64,000 nucleotides of DNA from Bog-793 sp963785415. Lineage in GTDB: Bacteria; Actinomycetota; Acidimicrobiia; Acidimicrobiales; Bog-793. This document shows, piece by piece, positions 57,992 through 64,000 of the stretch; positions within the stretch are counted from its first letter, which is position 1, and every line of letters begins with the position of its first letter. The notes below the pieces were generated by a model. That model made no database searches, had not been told where the DNA came from, and saw nothing but the letters and a program-made list of their open reading frames with translations. The stretch is taken from assembly GCA_963785415.1 (NCBI GenBank), contig CAWAVB010000001.1, positions 744,001-808,000 on the forward strand. Reading direction: 5' to 3'. Made by a program: the position numbers and the translations under genes.

Positions 57992-58477
57992 GTGGAGATC
58001 CGAACGGCGCGTGCCGCTGACGCCGAGGCGATCCGGTCCATCTACAACACCGAGGTCGCCGGGTCGACGGTCACTTTCGATCTCGTCGAACGGAGCGTCG
58101 CGGAGCACGCCGAGTGGATGGCACAGCACTCCGGTGTGTACCCGCTCATCGTCGCCGAGGCCGACTCGAGTGTCGTCGGCTTCGGCTCCCTCTCGCCCTA
58201 CCGGCCGCGCCCGGCGTACTCGACGACCGTCGAGGACTCCGTCTACGTCGCGAAGGACTGCCGCGGCCGCGGGGTCGGCAAGGCGCTCCTAACGGAGCTC
58301 GTCGAACGCGCCCGGACACACGGCTTCCACTCGGTGATGGCGAGGATCGTCGGCGACCACGACGCCTCGATCGCGCTGCACCGGTCGTGCGGGTTCGATC
58401 TCGTCGGCACCGAACGCGAGGTCGGGAGGAAGTTCGGCCGCTGGCTCGACGTCGACCTCATGCAACTGCTCCTCTAG
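57992..58477 (+). CDS. GNAT acetyltransferase, phosphinothricin acetyltransferase-like
   Basis: This 161-residue GNAT protein is of the PAT/YncA branch. It starts EIRTARAADAEAIRSIYN and has VVGFGSLSPYRPRPAYSTTV and EDSVYVAKDCRGRGVGKALL, where the RGRGVG loop binds the acetyl-CoA pyrophosphate. The C-terminal region has FHSVMARIVGDHDASIALH then GFDLVGTEREVGRKFGRWLD. Family members acetylate small amines such as phosphinothricin or methionine sulfoximine; the real substrate is unknown. GTG at 57992 is set by the leaderless promoter. The stop is only 3 bases from the convergent MptB stop. Confidence 0.9.
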   Translation: MEIRTARAADAEAIRSIYNTEVAGSTVTFDLVERSVAEHAEWMAQHSGVYPLIVAEADSSVVGFGSLSPYRPRPAYSTTVEDSVYVAKDCRGRGVGKALLTELVERARTHGFHSVMARIVGDHDASIALHRSCGFDLVGTEREVGRKFGRWLDVDLMQLLL

Positions 58478-58480
58478 GCG

Positions 58481-60187
58481 CTACGAGGAGCCAACCAGCT
58501 CCCTGTGCGTCGGGCGGGTTCGCGGGTACTTCGGTCGCAGGAGGAACGCGCCGATGGCGACGAGGGCGGCACAGGCGAACGCGACGAGGACACTGTTGGC
58601 GGACTTGATCTCGCTGATGAAGACGTGACCCCCGGTGAGCCCGAGGAAGCAGGCCACCGCCGACACTCCGATGACGACCTTGCGCGTCAACCCGACGGCG
58701 ACCGGGGCGAGGAAGACGAAGCTCCACGACAGGTACCAGAGCTGGACGACCGGGCCGAGGACGACCACGGCGAACAGGGTCCAGCCGATCGCCTGCAGCG
58801 ACCCGACCCGTTCCGAGTTCGCGAGCAGCCAGAGCCCGATCAGCCCGGCGATGCAGGCCGCCGTTCCCCGAACGACGGTGAGGATCATGTGCACGTGGTG
58901 CCCGAAGCCGAGCACGGCGACGAGGTGACCGAGCACGAGCGCGATCCCGGTCGCCGGGTCGAGCCACGACCGCACGGTGTCCGGCTCCGTCAGGCCCCCG
59001 ATCCAGCCCCACCCGAGATTCGCCGCCTCGGAGATGCAGACCATCGTCCCGACGGCTAAGAGCAACGCCGTCGCCACCGGCCGGACCCGTTCCCGGATGC
59101 TGCGCCCCGGTCCGAGCCACTCCCATCCGATGTAAACGGCACCAAGGAGCGCGGGGACCTTCACCGCCGCGGCAAGACCGCAGAGCACGATGCCGACGAC
59201 GGGTCGGTGCCTGCGCGAGAAGGCGTACCCGGCGGCGAGGAGACCGACCATGAGCGCGTCGTTGTGCGCCCCCCCGACGAGGTTGAGCAGAACGAGCGGG
59301 TTCAGGGCGGCGAGCACGAACGCCGTCGAGGGATCCCGGCCGAACGACCGGGCGATCGACGGGACGGCGACGGCGAACAGGACGACGCCGACGAGGGCGA
59401 GCAGGCGCAGACCGACCACGGAGAGCAGGAGGTCGTGGTGCGCGAACGTGACGATCCAGCCGTCGACGACCAAGAAGAACGGGCCGTACGGAGAAGAGGA
59501 GTTGATCCAGAGCCGGTCGACGAGATGCGAGAACGGCGTCGCGCCGAGCACGCCGGTGCCGTACAGGTACGGGTTGATCCCGCGCGACATCATCTCGCCC
59601 TGGGCGGCGTAGGCGTAGACGTCCTTGCTGAAAAGCGGCGCGACGACGAGCAGCGGCAACACCCAGGCGACAAAGACCGGGGCGAGACGGATGACCGGGA
59701 TGCCCGGGCGTCCCGAGGTCAGCTTGAAGATGTCGTACCAGGCGCGGATCAGCAGCACCATGCCGCCGTAGACGGCGACGACCCCGAAAAACAGCCACTG
59801 CCCGGGTGCGGGGGTGTAGCCCTGCACGAGCGCCGGGGCTGGGATCCCGAAGTACCAGGAATCAGGGAGCTTCGACGTGAACGGGGAGTTCGGCTGCGTC
59901 GCGCCGAGGAAGATGGCCGTCGTGGCGACGAAGCCCATGATCGCCGGGCGGGCGAGCGACCACCCGAGCTTGGTCTCCCCGGGCACGTAGGGCTCGACCG
60001 TTCGCGCCGGTGCGCGCCAGCGGTCAAGCTGGGAGTCGAGCCACCGCCAGATCGTCCACGCGCGCTCACGACCCGCGGGCCCGGCGATCGAGGTCAGGAA
60101 TTGCTGGAGACGCGGGCGCCAACCTTTGGCCCGTTCCTCCTCGGATGGCGCGCTCGCGGTCTGCCGACCGAGTTGACCCGTCGACAC
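58481..60187 (-). CDS. mptB: Polyprenol-phosphomannose-dependent alpha-1,6-mannosyltransferase, MptB-like
   Basis: This GT-C membrane enzyme uses polyprenyl-phosphomannose to extend an alpha-1,6-mannan, as in lipomannan synthesis in Corynebacteriales. The 568-residue protein has many membrane spans, an early loop YAYAAQGEMMSRGINPYLYG, the family motif SSSPYGPFFLVVDGWIV and LNLVGGAHNDALMVGLLAAG, with acidic and His residues typical of the active face. About 80 soluble N-terminal residues precede the first span. GTG at 60187 is preceded at 6 bases by TAGGCT, so it is leaderless. Outside mycolic-acid bacteria the product is less certain, but a mannosylated lipid or envelope glycan is likely. Confidence 0.87.
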   Translation of the reverse strand: MSTGQLGRQTASAPSEEERAKGWRPRLQQFLTSIAGPAGRERAWTIWRWLDSQLDRWRAPARTVEPYVPGETKLGWSLARPAIMGFVATTAIFLGATQPNSPFTSKLPDSWYFGIPAPALVQGYTPAPGQWLFFGVVAVYGGMVLLIRAWYDIFKLTSGRPGIPVIRLAPVFVAWVLPLLVVAPLFSKDVYAYAAQGEMMSRGINPYLYGTGVLGATPFSHLVDRLWINSSSPYGPFFLVVDGWIVTFAHHDLLLSVVGLRLLALVGVVLFAVAVPSIARSFGRDPSTAFVLAALNPLVLLNLVGGAHNDALMVGLLAAGYAFSRRHRPVVGIVLCGLAAAVKVPALLGAVYIGWEWLGPGRSIRERVRPVATALLLAVGTMVCISEAANLGWGWIGGLTEPDTVRSWLDPATGIALVLGHLVAVLGFGHHVHMILTVVRGTAACIAGLIGLWLLANSERVGSLQAIGWTLFAVVVLGPVVQLWYLSWSFVFLAPVAVGLTRKVVIGVSAVACFLGLTGGHVFISEIKSANSVLVAFACAALVAIGAFLLRPKYPRTRPTHRELVGSS

Positions 60188-60193
60188 TCCCGG

Positions 60194-60199
60194 AGCCTA
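60194..60199 (-). promoter_or_regulatory. -10 element of a leaderless promoter for mptB
   Basis: The minus strand reads TAGGCT, 6 bases, GTG. A divergent element of the same type is at 60271-60276. Confidence 0.5.
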
Positions 60200-60270
60200 C
60201 CGACTCGTCCGCCGCCGATACAGGGGACGACAGACGTCGGCGGCGGTCGCCCCGGCCGGTTGCGCTGGGA

Positions 60271-60276
60271 TACGGT
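60271..60276 (+). promoter_or_regulatory. -10 element of a leaderless promoter for the leader ORF
   Basis: The plus strand reads TACGGT, 6 bases, GTG (60283). It would drive the 24-codon leader ORF and the large membrane protein gene after it. Confidence 0.45.
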
Positions 60277-60282
60277 TCCGGC

Positions 60283-60357
60283 GTGACGTCGCGAGTCCTC
60301 CGGTCAGCGCTCCGCCCGGTGCGGCCGGTGGTTTGCTCGCCGTTCGGCGCCAGCTAA
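60283..60357 (+). CDS. Possible 24-residue leader peptide
   Basis: A GTG at the leaderless position opens a short ORF of 24 codons, ending PVVCSPFGAS and TAA. The stop lies 7 bases before the GTG of the large membrane protein, which has no clear Shine-Dalgarno sequence of its own. That suggests translational coupling. The peptide is Arg-rich with one Cys near its end. It could be a regulatory leader of the kind seen in actinobacteria, or a chance ORF. Its codon pattern gives little evidence either way. Confidence 0.4.
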   Translation: MTSRVLRSALRPVRPVVCSPFGAS

Positions 60358-60364
60358 GACCCCG

Positions 60365-62995
60365 GTGCGAGTCACGCGCCTCACCCGGGGCGACTGGATC
60401 GCGCTCGCGATCCTCGTCGGGATCCCCCTTGTCGCCTTCTCGGTCCCCGCCGCGCTCGGCTACCCGCTGCTCACCGGCGATGCCGTCATCCAGAACTACC
60501 CGCTGCGGGTGCTCGCCGGTGAGATCATCCGCCACGGCCACCTTCCCGTGTACGACCCCTACGCCTGGGCAGGGTCGCCGCTCCTCGCCTCGTCGAACGC
60601 CGGTTCCGCCTTCCCCGACATCTTTTTCTTCGCGATCTTCCCGCCGCTCGTCGCCTGGGTCGCCGCCGAGGTCGCCGCCTTCGGTGCCGCCGCGGTCGGG
60701 CTCTACACCTTCCTCCGCTTCAGCCGCCTCGGGCCGTTGTGCGCCGCGCTCGGCGGCGCGACGTTCGGGCTCGCCGGCTTCGTCTCCTCGCAGGCCGTCC
60801 ACCTCGACGTCGTCGAGACCGCGGCGTCGATCGCCTGGGTGCTCGTCGCCCTCGAGCGCATCGCCCGCGGACCGGAACGCCACCGTCTGGCCTGGACGGC
60901 GTTGCTCGGCGCGGCGACGGCCGCGACCATGCTCGCCGGGAGCCCCGAGGCGGGCGTCTACGCCGCCCTCGCGGCCGTGATCTACGCCGTATCGGCGGTC
61001 GTGCACTCGCCGCGGCGCGCCCGGACCGCCGCGCTGTACGCCCTCGGCGGTGGTGCGGGGGCGCTCATCGGGGCGGTGCAGGTCCTGCCGACCGCCCGGT
61101 TCGTCGCCATCTCCCAGCGCGCCCACGTCGCGTTCAAATTCCTCACCTCAGGCGAGCTGCGGCTCGCGCAGCTCCCCCTGCTCCTCGTGCCGCACCTCCT
61201 CGGGGGCGGGCCGATCGGCCTCGCCAAGTACGTCGGGAGCTACAACCTCGGCGAGATCGACGCCTATCCCGGTGTCCTCGCCCTCATCGCCGTCGTCGCG
61301 CTGGCCTGGCGGTGGCGTTCGCCGCGGGCGGCGGCGATCCGCGTCTGGTACCTCATCGGGGCGGTCGGACTGGTCATCACCGTCGGCTCGGTGACCCCGC
61401 TGCCCCACCTGCTCCAGCGGATCCCGATCATGGACGTGAGCCGCCTGCCGAGCCGCGCCCTCCTCCTCGTCGCGCTGGCCTGCTCGGTCCTCGTCGCCTA
61501 CTGGGCCGCGGAGTTCCTCGACCCCGGGAGCGCGCTCCCGCGGCGACGGGCCCCGGAGCCGGGCACGCGGCGCGCCTTGTGGGAGAGGTACACGCCGTTC
61601 GCCGTCCCCGGCGTGATCCTTGCCCTTGTTGCCGCCACCGCCATCGGCGGCAAGACGGTCGCCCACGCCTTCGGCAAGCAATCGCTCGGGCCGTGGACGG
61701 TCGCGCGGGTGGCGCCGTACCTCGCGGTCACCGCGGTGATCGCCTGTGCCGCGGTGTGGCTCCTCCTCGCCGGCCCCGGACTCGCCCGGCGCCGGCGGGT
61801 TGCCGCCCTCGTCTGCCTGGCGGTCGTCGACCTTCTCGTATTCACCGCGAACCAGAGCTCGCTCGCGCCGGTGCGGGTGGGCGAGCTCGGCCCGCCGCAC
61901 CAGCTCGAGCGCGAGCTCGCCCGGGCCGTCGGCGCGAACGGGCGCTTCCTCGTCGTCGACCACTTCCGAGTCGGGGGCGTGGAGCTGAACGACATCGGCG
62001 CGCCGAACCTCAACGTCTTCACGAAGCTCGAAAGCGTCCAGGGCTACGGATCGCTCACCTGGGCCGCGTACGCGGACGCGACCGGGACGCACGGCCAGAA
62101 CCGCGCCGCGCCGGCGGCGTTCGCGACCCAAGTCTTCGACTCGCTCGACGTTCGGGCGCTGCTCGTGCTGCCCTGGGCGTTCCGGACCCAAGTCACGCCG
62201 GCGAACCCCGGCCTCGTCCCGCTGGCGGCCTCGGCACCGACAACACGCTACTTCGGCGGCACGGTCGACGTCACCTCGATCGAGCTCTCGACGTACTTCG
62301 GCGTGCCGCGCTCGGTGCTCGCATCCGACGCGCGCGCCGTCCGGCTCCTCGGCGCGCGGGGTCAACGCGCGCCCACCCGCGTCGTCGTCGACACGAACAG
62401 CGCGACCGCCTACTTCGGCCGGGGGCTGGCGAGCGTCGGGCTCACCCTCGCCGGTGCCGGCGGCGGTCCGACCGCGCTCGCGGTGGCGGTGACGACGGCG
62501 AAGGGCGCGGTCTTCTCGCCAACGGGCCTGCTCTCCGCCGACGTGACACCGCCGCACTGGAGGATCACCGGGTCGATCGGGGCGTACCAGCTCCTCACCG
62601 ACACGCGGGCGTTCGGCCCGCTTACCGCGTTCTCGCCGTCCGGCGAAAAGCGCGTCGCCGCCGCCATCCGGGTCGTCTCCTCGTCGCCGTGGACGCCGAC
62701 CGAGACGGTCGCCGTCGACGCCGCGCACCCCATCCTCCTCGTCCGAAGCGTCGCCGACCTCCCCGGCTGGCACGCGACGGTGACCGAAGGGGGCCGTGTC
62801 GTCCCGGCGACGCTGCAGCGGCACGGGGTCGTCCAGGCGGTCGAGCTTCCCGCCGGACGAAGCCTCGTCACGTTCGAGTACTCGCCGCCCGGGCTGCGCA
62901 CCGCCCTCGCGCTCGCCGCCGTCGGATGCGCCCTCCTCGTCGCCCTCCTCGTCGCCGACGTGACTCTCGCCCGTCGCCGAAAGGACACGGCCTGA
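60365..62995 (+). CDS. YfhO-like polytopic membrane protein
   Basis: This 876-residue integral membrane protein has about a dozen hydrophobic spans in the first 480 residues, and a long extracytoplasmic C-terminal region (about 500-850) that is predicted to be beta-rich. One last span and a short basic end follow. After span 1 comes the conserved loop RHGHLPVYDPYAWAGSPLL, and then MDVSRLPSRALLLVALACSV, typical of YfhO-family proteins. YfhO in Bacillus is linked to glycosylation of teichoic acids; the substrate here is unknown. It resembles the truncated protein at the left edge of the window. The start is GTG at 60365, coupled to the leader ORF. Confidence 0.82.
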   Translation: MRVTRLTRGDWIALAILVGIPLVAFSVPAALGYPLLTGDAVIQNYPLRVLAGEIIRHGHLPVYDPYAWAGSPLLASSNAGSAFPDIFFFAIFPPLVAWVAAEVAAFGAAAVGLYTFLRFSRLGPLCAALGGATFGLAGFVSSQAVHLDVVETAASIAWVLVALERIARGPERHRLAWTALLGAATAATMLAGSPEAGVYAALAAVIYAVSAVVHSPRRARTAALYALGGGAGALIGAVQVLPTARFVAISQRAHVAFKFLTSGELRLAQLPLLLVPHLLGGGPIGLAKYVGSYNLGEIDAYPGVLALIAVVALAWRWRSPRAAAIRVWYLIGAVGLVITVGSVTPLPHLLQRIPIMDVSRLPSRALLLVALACSVLVAYWAAEFLDPGSALPRRRAPEPGTRRALWERYTPFAVPGVILALVAATAIGGKTVAHAFGKQSLGPWTVARVAPYLAVTAVIACAAVWLLLAGPGLARRRRVAALVCLAVVDLLVFTANQSSLAPVRVGELGPPHQLERELARAVGANGRFLVVDHFRVGGVELNDIGAPNLNVFTKLESVQGYGSLTWAAYADATGTHGQNRAAPAAFATQVFDSLDVRALLVLPWAFRTQVTPANPGLVPLAASAPTTRYFGGTVDVTSIELSTYFGVPRSVLASDARAVRLLGARGQRAPTRVVVDTNSATAYFGRGLASVGLTLAGAGGGPTALAVAVTTAKGAVFSPTGLLSADVTPPHWRITGSIGAYQLLTDTRAFGPLTAFSPSGEKRVAAAIRVVSSSPWTPTETVAVDAAHPILLVRSVADLPGWHATVTEGGRVVPATLQRHGVVQAVELPAGRSLVTFEYSPPGLRTALALAAVGCALLVALLVADVTLARRRKDTA

Positions 62996-63040
62996 GCCGG
63001 CGAAGCGCCGCGCCCCCGGACCGGGCGGTCGGTCGGGGGA

Positions 63041-63748
63041 TCAGCCCGCGGGGGTCGACCTCCGCCAACGCAGGGCGTCCCAGCCGTGCTGGAAGGGCTG
63101 GTCGAGCAGGAAGAGCAGCACGAGCGCGACCCCGGCCGCGCTGACGACGTACCACGGCCACGGTCCGAGCAACCGCAGCACCGTCCACTCCCCGGGGGGC
63201 CGCCGCAGGAACATGTAGTTCGCGCCCGTCACGCCGTCGACGAGCCCGACGAACGCCGTGTAGGCGGCGGCGATCGTGAACACCCGGACGACGGCGCCCG
63301 AGCGGGGCCGGAGGCGCATGCCGACGACGAGGAAGAACGCGGCGAGCACGATCCCGACGTGACCGACGAGGTACTCGAAGAACACGAGGTGGGGGAAGGC
63401 GACGCTGAGGTCCGGGGTGAGCACGGCCTGCAGCGTCCCGGCGAGACCGACGAAGTAGGTCAGCTCGACGAGGAGCGGGATCCGCCACCAGCAGGCGACG
63501 GCGGCGACGACCACCCCCGCGTTGCACAGCGCGAGCGGCAACGAGGTGTCGGCCGTCCAGGTCTTCGCCACGACGAGCCCGACGGAATACGCGACGATGT
63601 CCGCCCCGAGCGCCAGGCCGATGAGTCGGGCCGCGACGATCCGCCACGGGCCCGCGTTGCGCCGGGCGGCGAGACACAACGCCCCGCAGAGTACGGCGCC
63701 CAGCCCGACAGTGATCCAGTAGGCCGCGGGCGAGACGACGGCGAGCAC
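63041..63748 (-). CDS. YwaF-family (TIGR02206-type) membrane protein
   Basis: This 235-residue protein has six or seven membrane spans. It shows the family blocks TSLPLALCNAGVV, LLVELTYFVGLAGTLQAVLT, PDLSVAFPHLVFFEYLVGHV and GANYMFLRRPPGEWT, then LLGPWPWYVVSAAGVALVLL. Function is unknown; the family is found in Firmicutes and actinobacteria. GTG at 63748 is chosen because it precedes the first span with GGA-rich sequence upstream. The frame is open a further 73 codons upstream, but that part is Arg/Pro-rich and not protein-like. It converges with the YfhO-like gene, with a 45-base gap. Confidence 0.82.
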   Translation of the reverse strand: MLAVVSPAAYWITVGLGAVLCGALCLAARRNAGPWRIVAARLIGLALGADIVAYSVGLVVAKTWTADTSLPLALCNAGVVVAAVACWWRIPLLVELTYFVGLAGTLQAVLTPDLSVAFPHLVFFEYLVGHVGIVLAAFFLVVGMRLRPRSGAVVRVFTIAAAYTAFVGLVDGVTGANYMFLRRPPGEWTVLRLLGPWPWYVVSAAGVALVLLFLLDQPFQHGWDALRWRRSTPAG

Positions 63749-64000
63749 CTTTCCATCCTGTCGCGGTCCGTCGCCACGGGCCCGTCGAGGCGCATCGCGG
63801 TGATCGGGAACATTCGCGCCAGACGCGTTGTTGCACACTGCGGGTCGAAAAAAGACCCGGTGGGGGTCAGCGACTACGGCTGGTACCGACCTCCCCATCC
63901 GAAGGACGAGCTTGGGGGTTGCCCGATATCGTGTCCGGGCAGGTCTCAGGGGGCAGGCAGACCGCACGCTTGAGGGTGTTGCGGAAGCAGGGGCCAGCGG
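63749..64000. other. Unassigned intergenic region with stem-loops at the right edge
   Basis: No gene is supported here. The region holds a perfect 6-bp hairpin CGGGTC / GACCCG with a GAAAAAA loop (63841-63859). Nearby are GGGGGTC and GACCTCCCC, partly complementary, and a TGCCCG / CGGGCA stem with a 10-base loop (63920-63941). On the plus strand this could be the leader of a gene beyond the window. I could not match it to a riboswitch class I know. Confidence 0.4.

Noticed and set aside
58475..58483. Three-base gap between convergent acetyltransferase and mptB stops as a sign of gene fusion or deletion
   Set aside because: Both genes are complete with normal C-termini; tight convergent spacing is common in compact genomes.

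Overview
This window is GC-rich chromosomal DNA from an actinobacterium, most likely from the Acidimicrobiia or a close relative. The inference rests on a MptB-type polyprenol-phosphomannose mannosyltransferase, a mycothiol-dependent maleylpyruvate isomerase-family protein, a GuaB3-type IMP dehydrogenase paralogue, a DUF5808 protein, an RpoC with an actinobacterial coiled-coil insert, long low-complexity tails on several ribosomal proteins, and frequent GTG or TTG starts. The class-level placement is an inference and was not tested.

Most of the window (about 12.2 to 57.9 kb, minus strand) is the conserved translation and transcription superlocus. Read in the direction of transcription, from right to left, it runs: tRNA-Thr, tRNA-Met, rpmG, tRNA-Trp, secE, nusG, rplK, rplA, rplJ, rplL, rpoB, rpoC, rpsL, rpsG, fusA, tuf, rpsJ, rplC, rplD, rplW, rplB, rpsS, rplV, rpsC, rplP, rpmC, rpsQ, rplN, rplX, rplE, rpsN, rpsH, rplF, rplR, rpsE, rpmD, rplO, secY, adk, map, infA, rpmJ, rpsM, rpsK, rpsD, rpoA, rplQ, truA. 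Promoter-like sequences can be seen before rpoB, rpsL, rplC and infA, and before the tRNA cluster, so the superlocus probably has several transcription units. A DUF5808 gene and a four-gene glycan block follow at 17.7 to 23.5 kb. That block holds a coiled-coil methyltransferase, a tandem glycosyltransferase, a coiled-coil protein and a second glycosyltransferase.

To the left lie a small plus-strand gene of unknown function (16992-17663), rplM-rpsI-glmM, glmS, and an acpS-nnrDE-alr group in which nnrDE carries an apparent frameshift. Next comes a tightly overlapping udg-tsaE-tsaB-rimI-tsaD unit, followed by a mycothiol-family gene. The tsa genes work together on tRNA t6A synthesis. groS-groL follows under a perfect CIRCE operator, then a Nudix hydrolase, guaB3 and a truncated large membrane protein.

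To the right of the tRNAs are a GNAT acetyltransferase, MptB, a YfhO-like 876-residue membrane protein preceded by a 24-codon leader ORF, and a YwaF-family membrane protein. Cell-envelope glycan functions therefore occur at both ends and in the middle.

A recurring feature is the leaderless start: a TANNNT hexamer lies 6 or 7 bases before GTG or ATG at seven loci. No mobile element, CRISPR array, phage gene or toxin-antitoxin pair was seen. No stretch above 300 bases lacks a gene. The largest gaps are 40353-40614, 53118-53370 and 63749-64000, and each is described below.
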